From assembly GCF_007859755.1 (NCBI RefSeq), contig NZ_SJPF01000001.1, positions 1,166,082 to 1,230,081 on the forward strand: a stretch of 64,000 bases of DNA. The letters are read 5' to 3'. The translations under genes were made by a program, and so were the position numbers. Below the pieces are notes generated by a model, which ran no database searches, was not told the DNA's origin, and saw only the letters and a list, made by a program, of their open reading frames with translations. Source of the stretch: Blastopirellula retiformator. GTDB taxonomy: Bacteria; Planctomycetota; Planctomycetia; Pirellulales; Pirellulaceae. This document shows, in pieces, positions 1 to 9,907 of the stretch (position 1 is the first letter of the stretch; each line of letters opens with the position of its first letter).

Positions 1-101
1 GCGCCATCTTCGCCGGATGAGTATGTCTTTGCACTATCAGAACGTTTTGAAGCCATGCTTACGCGACGAAGACGCCGTGAAAGCATGCCGCCATTAATCC
101 T

Positions 102-368
102 CTACGCGAACAACCAGGCCGCCGTTCCGGCGCCGATCGTCGCGGCGCCGAGCAGGATCATCCCGCTGCAGCCGACCCCAGTTGGTTTATCGAGTTCGCC
201 GTCGGCGACCATTTTCGCTTCGATCTGTTCGACCAACTCTTTCGACTCTTTCAAGCCTCGGCCGGTCTCTTCACGCAGCATCTTGATGGCGGCGATCTTC
301 TGCCCTTCTTTGAGCAGGCGTTTGATTTCGTCGAGTTGGCCATCCGGCGATTCATTTTCTACGTCCAT
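102..368 (-). CDS. Small L7/L12 C-domain-like protein with C-terminal membrane segment
   Basis: About 88 residues. The middle (AAIKMLREETGRGLKESKEL) resembles the C-terminal domain of ribosomal protein L7/L12, and the last ~20 residues (ILLGAATIGAGTAAWLFA) look like a single membrane anchor. It is too short and lacks the N-terminal dimerisation region, so it is not the ribosomal protein itself. The ATG at 368 is preferred over an ATG 13 codons upstream because GGAGAAA lies about 10 bases before it. Proteins of this kind are usually annotated as hypothetical; function unknown. A soluble relative lies at 44156-44482. Confidence 0.75.
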   Translation of the reverse strand: MDVENESPDGQLDEIKRLLKEGQKIAAIKMLREETGRGLKESKELVEQIEAKMVADGELDKPTGVGCSGMILLGAATIGAGTAAWLFA

Positions 369-621
369 GGAAGCGACTTTCTCCTGGCGACTTGCAAGCG
401 GGAACACGGTAACGAAGTGTAGCCGATATCACGCTCACGCCAAAATGGTTGGGCGACTCTAGTTCGACTAGGGATCGGTTGGCACATTCTTGGCGATCTT
501 GCGGCGATCTCCGCTTGTGAACGGATCGCCGGATCCTGAGAATTCGACGAATACGGCAGTGCACGCCGCCTTGCCAAAGTCTATACCCAGGACGCTTCTC
601 CCATGTCTGACGCTCCCCGCC
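369..621. other. Intergenic stretch without recognised gene
   Basis: Between the L7/L12-like gene and the five-hairpin repeat. Short open frames occur on both strands, but none has a recognisable product or start signal. I see nothing definite here. Confidence 0.4.
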
Positions 622-777
622 TAACAGTCCGTTGATTTTCTCAACGGGCTGCTGGATCGCAGGGATGCGATCCCAAAATAGCGACGTAAGTCGTTATTTT
701 GGGATCCGCGAAGAGCTATGCTCTGAGCCTGGCGAGGTTGGAAAATGCCACGAGGGCATTTTTCAACAGGCAGCTAA
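622..777 (+). repeat. Five-hairpin dispersed repeat, copy 1
   Basis: Near full-length copy of a ~155-bp element also found at 26038-26193, 51569-51723 (inverted), 45687-45760 (inverted, truncated) and 49391-49424 (internal deletion). It consists of successive small stem-loops: CAGTCCGT/ACGGGCTG, GATCGCA/TGCGATC, CAAAATAGCGAC/GTCGTTATTTTG, AGAGC/GCTCT and AAATGCC/GGCATTT. It begins TAACAG and ends CAGCTA. Here the element runs straight into the coding frame of the MFS transporter at 777, with no intergenic space and no ATG. Confidence 0.9.
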
Positions 778-2106
778 CCTTCTTCCAGTGGACCGTCTGT
801 GTGATCGCGGCGATTGGTTTCGCCTTCGACATCTACGAGCTACTGATGTTGCCGCTGATCGTTCGGTCGGCGCTACAAGAGCTGATCGGCGCCGCCCCGG
901 GTTCCGACGCGTTCAATGTTTTTGGTTGGGTTCCTCTTCTTTGTGCCGGCCATGGTCGGCGGGGTATTTGGACTAATCGGCGGCTATCTGACCGACCTGC
1001 TGGGGCGGCGGCGGGTGTTGGTCGCCAGTATCTTGCTGTACGCAGTCTCGGCGTTTGCATCCGGTTTCAGCACCGCGGTTTACATGTTGCTGGTGCTCCG
1101 CTGCTTCACGTTCATCGGCGTCTGCGTCGAGTTCGTTGCGGCGGTCGTCTGGCTGGCCGAGCTGTTCCCCGACCCGAAACGGCGCGAAGCGGTCCTTGGT
1201 TTCCCCCAAGCTTTCTCCTCGATCGGCGGGATGCTGGTAACCGGCGCCAACATGCTGGCGATTCACTATGGATCGCACCTGCCGGAAATCATGGGGGGAC
1301 ACGAAGCTTGGCGATACACGTTGATCTCCGGCGTGATCCCGGCGATTCCGCTGCTGGTGATTCGGCCGTTCTTGCCCGAGTCGCCAGCCTGGGCCGAAGA
1401 GAAAGCGGCCGGCACGCTGCAAAGTCCAAGCATCGCACAGCTCTTTTCGCCAGCGCTGCGACGCACGACGATCGTCACTACGATCATGTTTGCCTGCTCG
1501 TATGGAATCGCCTTTGGTGCGCTGCAGCAGACGCCGCGCATTGTGCCGCGCCTGCCGCAGGTGAAAGCGCAGGTCGAAGGGATGTCGGTTCCGGAGCAGA
1601 AGAAGACGGAACAAGCGGTCGCCGCCGAAGTGAACGGCGTGCAGGAAATTGGGGGTCTGGTGGGACGTTTCGTTTTGGCGGTGTTGGCGCTGGTGGTGGT
1701 CAGCCGCGTGACGCTGATCCGGATCTTCCTGTTTCCGGCATTGGTTTTCGTGCCGCTCCTTTCCTTTTATCCGGCTCGTTACAGCCTCGATCTCCTGCAT
1801 TACGGCATCTTCTTCGCCGGCGTGCTGACGGTCGGGCAGTTTAGCTTCTGGGGGAACTACCTGACGCGGGTCTATCCGCTCCACTTGCGAGGGACCGGCG
1901 AAAGCTTTGCCGCCAACATCGGGGGCCGGATGTTCGGCACTTCGTTCGCCATGGTGACCTCGCTGTTGGCGAGCGTCATGCCAGACAAATCGACCGCCTT
2001 AGCGGCCGCCGCAGTGGCGCTATTCGTCTGCACGGTGGGGGTGATCGCTTCGTTTTTCTTTCCGGAACCGCCGGCCGAGGACATCGACGAGCAATTTGGA
2101 GCGTGA
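699..2106 (+). pseudogene. MFS transporter with repeat-derived 5' end and +1 frameshift
   Basis: A 12-helix major-facilitator protein, probably a metabolite:proton symporter. The long frame from 916 encodes TM2 onwards, with the loop 2-3 signature GGYLTDLLGRRR, down to a C-terminus at 2106. TM1 (residues like FFQWTVCVIAAIGFAFDIYE) is encoded just upstream, at 780-917, in another frame. Removing one T from the T5 run at 919-923 joins the two frames into a continuous MFS protein. Upstream of 777 the same frame enters the dispersed repeat and meets only non-ATG starts (TTG at 699 or 738), so the native start appears lost. Either a decaying gene, or a functional one with a sequencing error plus a repeat-derived start. 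Some annotators would call only 916-2106. Confidence 0.7.
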
Positions 2107-2189
2107 AATCGCAGCTCCTCGGCTGGAGACGATGCAGGGAAATGGCGTAGAATCTAGGGGTTACGACTTACGCCCAGGAATCGCTCGCT

Positions 2190-3869
2190 ATGCCCCAAAA
2201 ACTTACGATTGTCATCGTCGGCGGAGTCGCCGGCGGCGCTTCGGCCGCCACCCGCGCTCGTCGCATGAACGAGTCGGCCGAGATCATCCTGTTGGAAAAG
2301 GACGAGCATGTCTCTTTCGCCAATTGCGGTCTCCCTTATTACATCGGGGGAGAGATCGCCGAGCGGCAGAAGTTGTTGGTCGCCACGGCCGATTTGCTGC
2401 GGACTCGCTTTCAAATTGACGTTCGCGCCAATCAAGAGTGCAAGAAGATCGATCGAGCCGCCAATCAGTTGTCGGTTCGCGATCATCTGAAGCAGGAAGA
2501 CTACGACCTGGCGTATGACAAGTTGATTCTCTCGCCTGGCGCGGCGCCGTTGGCGCCGCCAATGGAAAACGCCGACGCGCCCGGGGTCTTCACCCTGCGC
2601 AACTTGGCGGACGCGGACAAGATTCGGGAACATGCGATCAAGACCTCGGCCCGCAAGGCGGTCGTCGTTGGCGCCGGTTTCATCGGCTTGGAGATGGCGG
2701 AGCAGTTTCATCGGCTGGAACTGGACGTCGCCCTGGCCGAACTGCAAACGCAAGTCTTGCCGCCGCTCGATCCGGAAATGTCGTACCCTCTTGAGCAGGC
2801 GCTTCGCGATCGCGATATTCAGCTGTTCCTGGGAGACGGCATCGCCAGCGTTATGACCGACGAACGGGGCAACGCGTCGGGCGTCAAACTGCAAAGCGGC
2901 GAAGCGGCGATCGGCGACCTGGTGGTGCTGGGGCTGGGCGTTCGCCCGAACGTGCAATTGGCCAAAGCGGCGGGGCTGGAGATCGGCGCCACCGGCGGCA
3001 TCGCCGTCAATCGCTTCTCCCAAACGTCCGATCCTGATATCTACGCCGTGGGCGACGCGGCCGAATATACGTATGGCCCGACGGGCCAACAGATGCGCGT
3101 GCCGCTAGCGGGACCGGCCAATCGCGCCGGGCGACTGGCTGGCGAACATGCGGCGACCGATGGCTCGGCCGAGATGCCGGAGGTGCAGGGGACGGCGATT
3201 GTCCGCGTCTTTGAGCAAGCGGCCGGCATCACCGGCCTGAGCATGAAAATGGCCCGCAAGCTGGGCTACGATCCGCTGAGCGTCACGATCGCGGCCAATC
3301 ATCATGCCGGCTATTTTCCAGGCGCTAAACAGTTGGCCCTGAAGCTGGTCTTCGAGAAAGAGTCTGGCAAGATCTTGGGCGCCCAGTGCACCGGCGTGGC
3401 TGGGGTTGATAAGCGGATTGACGTGATCGCCACGGCGATGCAGCTAGGCGCCACTGTGCGTCAATTGGCCGGCGTCGATCTCTGCTACGCTCCGCCTTTT
3501 GGATCGGCGAAAGACCCGGTTCACATGGCGGCATTCTCGGCTTGTAACTACTTGGATGGCATTGACGCCTTCCTGGAGAGCGACGCCGATCTGGAAGGAC
3601 GCCAAGTGGTCGACGTCCGCACCGAGAAGGAGGTCAGCTCCAAGCCGCTTGCAGGCGCCGAGGGAACGCTGCCGATTCCGCTGGATGAGCTGCGGCAGCG
3701 TCTGGGAGAACTCGATCCGGCGAAACCGACCGTCGTCTCGTGCGGCGTTGGCGTTCGTGCACACGCTGCGGCCCGGATCTTACGTCAGAACGGGTTCTCC
3801 GACGTGCAGAACTTGTCCGGCGGCGCCCTGGTGCGTCAGTGGGCCGTCGCGAAGCGAACTGCCGAGTAA
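2190..3869 (+). CDS. cdr: CoA-disulfide reductase / FAD-NAD(P) oxidoreductase with C-terminal rhodanese domain
   Basis: 559 residues. It starts with an FAD-binding motif (IVGGVAGGASAA, about 8-20) and has the single active-site Cys46 in SFANCGLPYYIGG, typical of CoA-disulfide reductases and NADH oxidase relatives. A second dinucleotide fold follows (VVVGAGFIGLEMAE, ~158-171), then the FAD/dimerisation domain, and a rhodanese domain from about residue 460 with a candidate catalytic Cys518 in SCGVGVRA. Such fusions reduce CoA disulfide or persulfide/polysulfide substrates in the cytoplasm. ATG 2190 lies 84 bp after the MFS stop and the next gene follows at once, but neither neighbour explains its substrate. 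Confidence 0.88.
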   Translation: MPQKLTIVIVGGVAGGASAATRARRMNESAEIILLEKDEHVSFANCGLPYYIGGEIAERQKLLVATADLLRTRFQIDVRANQECKKIDRAANQLSVRDHLKQEDYDLAYDKLILSPGAAPLAPPMENADAPGVFTLRNLADADKIREHAIKTSARKAVVVGAGFIGLEMAEQFHRLELDVALAELQTQVLPPLDPEMSYPLEQALRDRDIQLFLGDGIASVMTDERGNASGVKLQSGEAAIGDLVVLGLGVRPNVQLAKAAGLEIGATGGIAVNRFSQTSDPDIYAVGDAAEYTYGPTGQQMRVPLAGPANRAGRLAGEHAATDGSAEMPEVQGTAIVRVFEQAAGITGLSMKMARKLGYDPLSVTIAANHHAGYFPGAKQLALKLVFEKESGKILGAQCTGVAGVDKRIDVIATAMQLGATVRQLAGVDLCYAPPFGSAKDPVHMAAFSACNYLDGIDAFLESDADLEGRQVVDVRTEKEVSSKPLAGAEGTLPIPLDELRQRLGELDPAKPTVVSCGVGVRAHAAARILRQNGFSDVQNLSGGALVRQWAVAKRTAE

Positions 3870-3975
3870 CTTTTATTCAACAAGCCGATGGCGCCGACTA
3901 CTCTGGTAATGTTTGACCAGTCGGCGCTTCTTCGGCCTCGCTCGTTTAACGCCTCCGTCCAGCACAAGGCAATCG

Positions 3976-6624
3976 ATGAATTCTGCGATCCGCTTGCGTC
4001 CCAGCGTTTTGAAAGCGAAAGAAACGCTGGCCCAAGGCCGAGAGAAACTTCGCCAACAACATGATCAAGGTTCGCCTGGCGTCCAGGTCTGTACGCGACT
4101 GACTGATCTGTTTGACCAGATCGTGCTCGATCTGTTTGAAGCGGCGCTGGTTGATCTGGGAGAAGATGGCCCCAAAGGGTTGGCGTCGCAGATCGCCTTG
4201 GTGCCGCATGGAGGCTATGGACGCCGCGACGTGGCGCCCTATTCGGACGTCGACCTGATGATCTTGCATCATCCGAAGGCGTACGCTCGCGCGGCGGAGC
4301 TGGCCCGGCGAATGGTGCAAGACATGTCGGACGTCGGGTTGGTCCTGGGACATAGTCTGCGAACGCCCAGTCAGGCGATCAGTCTCGGCTTGTCGGATGC
4401 GACCATCTTTACGTCGCTTACAGAAAATCGCTATCTGACCGGCAGCGTCTCGCTCTTTCGCAGTCTTGCCGACCAGTTGCGCTCGCGGGCCTGTCGCCGC
4501 TTTCGTTCGCTGTTTCACGGGATCATTCTGGCGCGGCAAGGAGAACGAATTCAGTATGGCGATGCGGTCTATCTGCTGGAGCCAAACCTGAAACGTTCCC
4601 GCGGCGGTCTGCGCGGTATTCAGATGGTCCGCTGGCTCGGCTTCGCGCGATGCGGCGAAGTCGAGATCGATTCGCTCAGTTTGCTGGGGCTCCTTTCTGA
4701 CCGTGATCGGCAGATTCTGCGCAACGCGCGGAACTTCTTTCTGCAGATCCGCAACGAGATGCACTTTCACGGCGGCAAGTCGACCGATCAGCTGGACCGC
4801 GGCGAACAACTTCGCTTGGCCGATCGCTACGGCTATGTCGGTACGAAAGGGATGCTGCCGGTCGAGCAATTCATGCAGCAGTACTTCTTGCACTCCAGCG
4901 GCGTGCGCAGCGTCGTTAGCAACTTCATCGAAACGATCCGCCCCCGATCGATTCTTTCCCGTTCGCTCGCTCCGCTAATGACCCATCGCGTCGACCGCGA
5001 CATCTACGTCGGTCCATCGGTGATCAGCACGTCGAAGCGATGGAAAGAGGAGAAGAGTGGGCAGATCTCCGAGATCCTGCGTCTGATGGATCTCGCCAAT
5101 CTGTACGATCGCTGGATCGATCATCCGACGTGGGAGTCGGTCCGACTGCGGATGCAGACGATCGGCGAGATCCAGCTCGATGACGAAGGGCGGAAGCGGT
5201 TTCTCTCGATCATGTCGCAACCGCCTCGTCTGGGTGAGTTGCTGGGACGCTTGAACGAATTGGGCGTGCTCGAGAAGATTATCCCTGGTATGGCGCACGC
5301 CAAAGGGTTGTTGCAGTTTAATCAATATCACAAGTACACCGTCGATGTGCACTGCATCGGTACGGTCCGCTGTGCGACAAGGTATCAAGATCGAGACGAC
5401 GCTCTTGGCGAGGCGTACCGCTCGCTCCGCTCGAAGCGAATCTTGCATTTGGCGTTGCTAATCCACGACTTGGGCAAGGGTTTTGAAGAAGATCATAGCG
5501 ACGTCGGCGCTCGCTACGCGCTAGGGACCGCCGCTAAGTTGGAGCTGACTTCTCGCGAGGCGGAGTCGCTGCGTTACTTGGTGCAAAATCATCTGGTGAT
5601 GTCGCACCTGGCCTTTCGCCGCGATACCACCGACAAAGAATTGGTCGTCCGGTTTGCGATCGACGTCGGTTCGCCGGAACTTCTGAAGATGCTATTTGTG
5701 CTGACGTGCGCCGACTTTGACGGCGTTGGCCCCGGCGTTTTGAATGACTGGAAGGTCCGCGTACTGGCCGAGCTCTATCGCGCGGCGATGGGGCATCTGG
5801 GCGTCGAAGTCGAAGGAGAGTCGTCGTCGCGAACTCGCAACAAACGCCAGCGGCTCGAGCAACTGGCTCAGAAGCAGGAAGATCACGTTTGGTTCCAGCG
5901 TCAGTTGGAAGCGTTGCCGCCGAGTTACCTGAAGGAAACGCCGGTCGATCAGATTATCGAGGAACTGTCGCAACTGCGAACATTGCCCGAGCAGGACGCC
6001 TTCGTCAGCACCAACTATCTGGAAGATCGCGACGTCATCGAGATCACCGTCGGCACGCACGAGGAAGCGGCGCCGGGCGTGTTTCACCGGATCGCCGGCG
6101 CGGTCACCAGCTTGCGGATGAGCATTCTGTCAGCCGAGATCAACACGTTGGCCCGGGGACTGGTGCTCGATCGCTTCTTTGTCGTCGATCAAGAGTCGAA
6201 CGGTGAGCCCGCCGACGAACGGATGGAGGATCTGGCGGCGAAGATCAAGAAGATGGTGCTCGACAAGAACGATGCGCCGCCCAATTTCCGGGCTCGTTGG
6301 ACTAGCAGAGCGTCGCGAACGGCCGCGCATGTCCAGGTGTTGCCGACGCAGGTAAAGATCGACAACGACACCTCTGAGATCTACACGATCATCGAAATCT
6401 TCGCCCACAATCAGTTAGGGCTGCTCTATACGATCTCGCGGACGATCTACCAGTTGGGGCTGAATGTGGCGATCGCCAAAATTGCGACTCACCTGGATCA
6501 AGTCGTCGACGTTTTTTACGTCGCGGACGATGAAGGACGAAAGATCGAAGACGAAGGACGGCTCCAAGAGATTATCGCCCGCTTGGGCGAAGCGGTCGAT
6601 GAGTTTAGCGCTCAGCGGGACTAG
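3976..6624 (+). CDS. glnD: Bifunctional uridylyltransferase/uridylyl-removing enzyme GlnD
   Basis: 883 residues from the ATG at 3976, which is preferred over an in-frame TTG at 3913 because family homology begins near here. Order of domains: nucleotidyltransferase with GGYGRRDVAPYSDVD (~78-93), the GlnD-specific linker, an HD phosphohydrolase domain (LIHDLGKGFEEDHS, ~493-507), and two ACT domains (about 680-750 and 800-875). It uridylylates and deuridylylates PII proteins in response to glutamine and so controls nitrogen assimilation. No PII or glutamine synthetase gene lies nearby. Length and layout are normal for the family. Confidence 0.95.
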   Translation: MNSAIRLRPSVLKAKETLAQGREKLRQQHDQGSPGVQVCTRLTDLFDQIVLDLFEAALVDLGEDGPKGLASQIALVPHGGYGRRDVAPYSDVDLMILHHPKAYARAAELARRMVQDMSDVGLVLGHSLRTPSQAISLGLSDATIFTSLTENRYLTGSVSLFRSLADQLRSRACRRFRSLFHGIILARQGERIQYGDAVYLLEPNLKRSRGGLRGIQMVRWLGFARCGEVEIDSLSLLGLLSDRDRQILRNARNFFLQIRNEMHFHGGKSTDQLDRGEQLRLADRYGYVGTKGMLPVEQFMQQYFLHSSGVRSVVSNFIETIRPRSILSRSLAPLMTHRVDRDIYVGPSVISTSKRWKEEKSGQISEILRLMDLANLYDRWIDHPTWESVRLRMQTIGEIQLDDEGRKRFLSIMSQPPRLGELLGRLNELGVLEKIIPGMAHAKGLLQFNQYHKYTVDVHCIGTVRCATRYQDRDDALGEAYRSLRSKRILHLALLIHDLGKGFEEDHSDVGARYALGTAAKLELTSREAESLRYLVQNHLVMSHLAFRRDTTDKELVVRFAIDVGSPELLKMLFVLTCADFDGVGPGVLNDWKVRVLAELYRAAMGHLGVEVEGESSSRTRNKRQRLEQLAQKQEDHVWFQRQLEALPPSYLKETPVDQIIEELSQLRTLPEQDAFVSTNYLEDRDVIEITVGTHEEAAPGVFHRIAGAVTSLRMSILSAEINTLARGLVLDRFFVVDQESNGEPADERMEDLAAKIKKMVLDKNDAPPNFRARWTSRASRTAAHVQVLPTQVKIDNDTSEIYTIIEIFAHNQLGLLYTISRTIYQLGLNVAIAKIATHLDQVVDVFYVADDEGRKIEDEGRLQEIIARLGEAVDEFSAQRD

Positions 6625-6631
6625 CGACCGC

Positions 6632-7990
6632 TTAGCGAGGTGAGAGTTCCTCGACGTACTGACGCCACTTCGGTTCAAACTCTTCCAGCGACTCGTTAAT
6701 CAGGTTCTCAAGACGCTGGCGACGCGCAGGGTCGGCGGTGACCATCTTTTCGAGACGATTCCCTTCGAATAGCCGCTCTTCAAACACAAGTCGCCACGCC
6801 AATCCCCAGGCCAGCGCATAGTCGAGCTGTTCGCGATGCGGCGACATCGTTAATACAAAGGCGGCGCTGTCGCGCTCAAGCATCTCGGCCAACAAAGGAC
6901 GATCTGACGCGGCCAGGCGTCGTTTCAGTTCGGCGACCAGGTCGGCCGGCGGCGCGTCGATGCGAAACGAGTCGCCTTCCAGTTGCCCATGCTCAAAGAG
7001 CTGCGCCAGCCCTTCGTTGAGCCAAATCGGCACGTCGTACTGAGCCACCGGGAAGACGAAGCATTCCAGGTAGGCGTGAAACGCTTCGTGATAGATGCGC
7101 CGGGTCGTATCTTCGATCGCTTTCTCGAAAGCGTCGGCGTTGGTTCGTTCAACCGCGCGGATGCGACTGAGCGCTTCACGACGTTGCCGGAGAAACGCTT
7201 CGCGGCGAACCGAGACTTCTTGCTCGATCTCTTCCGGTGGGATCTTCGCGGCCGCCAGCTCTTTGCGATAGGCTTCTAAACGTTCGGGCAAACCTCGTCG
7301 CAGTTCGTCCCACCAGCCGATTTGCCGCTTGTGCTCTTCGGCGGCGCGCTTGGCTTGGGCCTGGAGGCGGCGGAAGTCGGTTCCAACGAGAACCAAGCCT
7401 TCCTGCGGAAGGAAGATCGCAGGGTTGCGAACGGCGGCGCCGAGCGTCGCCATGTAGTCGGCGTAGTCGCGCATGTCGTCGAACAGAATCAGACGCAGGC
7501 GGATATCGCTCTCTTTTCGCGGCGGAATCATGTGCTGAAACGCGCGGGAGGCTTGTTCCAGGCGGACCGCCATTCGCCGCGTTAGCGATTCGTCCAAGCG
7601 ACTGTAAAAATCATACCCTTCACCGGTGACCACGCGATAGGTAACGCCATCTCGCTTGACCGTTTCCAATTGGATCGTTTCGCGATTCTCGGCCTCAAAC
7701 TGCAGGCGGTTGCGGAGACGTTCGACTCGTTGGATTAGTTGCGAGCGCGACTCGGGATCGACTTCGGTGATCGCGCGGATTTCGCTCTGGGGGAAATTGC
7801 GAACCACGCCGAACATCGGCTTGCCGGCCGGCTTGACGATCTCGAGAAAGTCGAGGCCGTCGGCTTGGCGTTCGACGATCATCCCCTCCAGCGTTCGCCC
7901 GTCGCTGAGCGTCAACGTATCGCTTTCGGCCGCGGCGAGCAGCGCCTGACAGCAAAGCAACAGGGACAAGGTGAGAGTTCGGATCAACAC
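6632..7990 (-). CDS. Exported gluzincin-type metalloprotease (DUF1570-like)
   Basis: 452 residues with an N-terminal signal peptide (LTLSLLLCCQALLAAAES). A zinc-protease motif HEAFH at 301-305 is followed by LNEGLAQLFEHGQ, which supplies the downstream glutamate of a gluzincin. Residues 25-110 form a small beta domain common in planctomycete secreted proteins, and 200-290 are helical and charged. Probably a periplasmic or surface peptidase; no substrate is evident. The start is GTG at 7988-7990. It converges on glnD with 7 bp between the stops, so the two are not an operon. Confidence 0.78.
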   Translation of the reverse strand: MLIRTLTLSLLLCCQALLAAAESDTLTLSDGRTLEGMIVERQADGLDFLEIVKPAGKPMFGVVRNFPQSEIRAITEVDPESRSQLIQRVERLRNRLQFEAENRETIQLETVKRDGVTYRVVTGEGYDFYSRLDESLTRRMAVRLEQASRAFQHMIPPRKESDIRLRLILFDDMRDYADYMATLGAAVRNPAIFLPQEGLVLVGTDFRRLQAQAKRAAEEHKRQIGWWDELRRGLPERLEAYRKELAAAKIPPEEIEQEVSVRREAFLRQRREALSRIRAVERTNADAFEKAIEDTTRRIYHEAFHAYLECFVFPVAQYDVPIWLNEGLAQLFEHGQLEGDSFRIDAPPADLVAELKRRLAASDRPLLAEMLERDSAAFVLTMSPHREQLDYALAWGLAWRLVFEERLFEGNRLEKMVTADPARRQRLENLINESLEEFEPKWRQYVEELSPR

Positions 7991-8080
7991 GCGAAGCCTA
8001 TGGGCGGAAGGGGAACGGGAAAAGCTCCCCCCATTCTTGTCGCAAAAAGTCCGCGTGGCAACGGCGAGTCGCTAAGCCGG

Positions 8081-8506
8081 CTAATGAGGGAGAATCCGCC
8101 GCACCAGACGGCAGCCCAACTGATAGGAAACCTGACCGTTGGCGACCATTTCGCGGACGTGCACCAGTTCGGCCTCAAAAAAGCGGAACGGAACCGTGCC
8201 GATCGCCAGGATGAAACGAGCGTGGGTCGGTTTGATTGGCAAGACAAACGCAATGCCGGTCGACGAAATATCGTGGAACGTGGCAAGCCGAAACCGCGAT
8301 GTCGGCGGCATGTTCTCGCCGTCGTACTCGGCGTACATCTGCGTCGTCTGAAACGGATGTCGCGGGCTACGGCGACGTTCGCGCATTACCTCGACATCGT
8401 GCCCCAGCAGCGCATCAAGCGACGCTTCTACATCGAGAGCATGTGCCGCCTCATCGGCAAACTCCTCGAATAGTTCGAAGCATTCGAGCTGCGTAGGCTT
8501 GTTCAT
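8081..8506 (-). CDS. PilZ-domain protein
   Basis: 141 residues. After a ~40-residue helical N-terminus comes RRRSPRHPF, matching the RxxxR arginine motif of PilZ domains, then DISSTGIAF, matching the (D/N)xSxxG motif. Both are needed for c-di-GMP binding, so this is probably a functional c-di-GMP receptor. The target process is not visible locally; a diguanylate cyclase lies at 45737-46741. It shares its strand with the protease gene downstream but is separated by ~90 bp. Confidence 0.8.
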   Translation of the reverse strand: MNKPTQLECFELFEEFADEAAHALDVEASLDALLGHDVEVMRERRRSPRHPFQTTQMYAEYDGENMPPTSRFRLATFHDISSTGIAFVLPIKPTHARFILAIGTVPFRFFEAELVHVREMVANGQVSYQLGCRLVRRILPH

Positions 8507-8672
8507 AGGTTTCGCGCAAACAGAGCCGGTTCGGGTGGAAACACCACATCGGAAATCTACGATCGAATCGTCAAGTTGCCAAATTATCTCGTCTCGACCG
8601 GTTACCGCGAAAGCCTGCCAGACGGCCGATTGAGACGACAGTGACGATTGAAATGACGCGAACGGTTATTAA

Positions 8673-9695
8673 TTAGGCGGAATTCGTCGCAACCTGGGAG
8701 GTGTCGGCGACGTTCACCCAGACATGGACGTGCGGACTACCTCGATAGTGCCAGACAAACGAGGGGCCTTCCAGCCGCCAGATATCCCAAACCTGATCGT
8801 CGCCGATATCCCCTTCACGGAAGAAGGCGAGCCGGCACTCGTCCAGGCCGCCGTTCTTATCGAGACAGGCGACCACCTCGTCCCGATCGGATTGGCGGTA
8901 GGGGGCGATCAGCGTCTGCAGAACCTTCTGCACCCCTTCTTTTTGATCGCTCGCCAGATCGGCAACCTCGATCCCCAGGAATTTTCCTTCCGGCCCTTGG
9001 AACTTGACGTCCTCTTCAAACGGCGCCGTTTTGACCAGCGCCTGTTCCTGCTGTTTGCCATCCAGCATTTTGTAGACGTTGTTCGCCGCGACCGCTTGTT
9101 GCCAGAAGACGTTGCCGGGGTGATCGGGCTTCTCGTTAAATCCCTTCGCCGCGTGACCGTAGAAGATCGGTCCGCCAAACGCGACGTGCGGCGTTGAGTT
9201 GCCGTCGCAACGCATCGTCATGTGTCGGCCGGTCATCACCAGTTCAAACTTGTCCTCGCCTGGGGCGCCGAAGATCGCGATGTTTTGATCGTTGCCGAAA
9301 CCGCCGGCGTCGTCCTTCAGCTGCCGATCAAATCGCTCGACCCAGTCCTCGGCGACGATCCCTTCAAAGATCTGGCGGATCAAATGCTTTTGATCGCTGG
9401 TGAAGTAGTTGCTGTTGATGCTCGGTTTGGTGATGTGCCAGTTGTTTTCGACCCGAGCTCGCAGCAGTCCGCGCGAGTCGGTATGTTCCCAAGGCAAGCA
9501 GATCTCTTTCTTCTGCTTCTCGTTCATCGAGTCGAACAAAACCTTGACCAGCGATTCAGGCGACTGGGCGTCAGCCGCCGGTTTCGTTTCGTCTCCCAGC
9601 AGCATGCCCGGGGCGGCTGCGGCAAGCGCGGCGCCAGAAGCGGCCGTTTTGAGGAAATGACGACGATCGACGGAAGAAAGGCGATCCAAGGCCAT
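8673..9695 (-). CDS. Tat-exported DUF3500-like protein
   Basis: 340 residues beginning with a twin-arginine signal (DRRHFLKTAASGAALAAAAP). The mature part has aromatic- and His-rich segments (ELVMTGRHMTMRC, FVWHYRGSPHVHVWVNV) as in the DUF3500 family, whose function is not established. Folding before Tat export suggests a cofactor-containing or complex periplasmic protein. It is transcribed away from the EIIA-like gene, sharing a 212-bp intergenic region with two perfect palindromes, which could regulate both. Confidence 0.72.
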   Translation of the reverse strand: MALDRLSSVDRRHFLKTAASGAALAAAAPGMLLGDETKPAADAQSPESLVKVLFDSMNEKQKKEICLPWEHTDSRGLLRARVENNWHITKPSINSNYFTSDQKHLIRQIFEGIVAEDWVERFDRQLKDDAGGFGNDQNIAIFGAPGEDKFELVMTGRHMTMRCDGNSTPHVAFGGPIFYGHAAKGFNEKPDHPGNVFWQQAVAANNVYKMLDGKQQEQALVKTAPFEEDVKFQGPEGKFLGIEVADLASDQKEGVQKVLQTLIAPYRQSDRDEVVACLDKNGGLDECRLAFFREGDIGDDQVWDIWRLEGPSFVWHYRGSPHVHVWVNVADTSQVATNSA

Positions 9696-9842
9696 ATCGG
9701 GACTCCGAAAAAAGAGGCGGGGAAGGGGGGGGCGTGGCGTTCATTAGAATGAGGTTTTGAAACCATGGCAAATCTTTTTGCGCAGAATCTTGCTTCGCTA
9801 GCGGCTATTATCAAGGATCGCCGACAAGACTTTATCGCGGAA

Positions 9843-9860
9843 ATGTGATACGAATCACAT
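9843..9860. promoter_or_regulatory. CRP/FNR-type operator, perfect TGTGA-N6-TCACA
   Basis: ATGTGATACGAATCACAT is a perfect inverted repeat and contains TGTGA-N6-TCACA, the core consensus of cAMP-CRP sites. It lies 48 bp before the start codon of the zinc-ribbon EIIA gene and 147 bp from the divergent Tat gene. Known: CRP-family proteins bind this pattern. Inferred: a CRP-like regulator acts here. Confidence 0.7.
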
Positions 9861-9877
9861 GACTCAAATCTCGAGTT

Positions 9878-9889
9878 TGCAACGTTGCA
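9878..9889. promoter_or_regulatory. Second palindrome TGCAACGTTGCA
   Basis: Perfect 12-bp palindrome 18 bp downstream of the CRP-type site and 19 bp before the EIIA start codon. This is a position for a repressor or a second activator half. No family can be assigned from the sequence alone. Confidence 0.45.
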
Positions 9890-9907
9890 TTACGAAGGTC
9901 TGATCTC

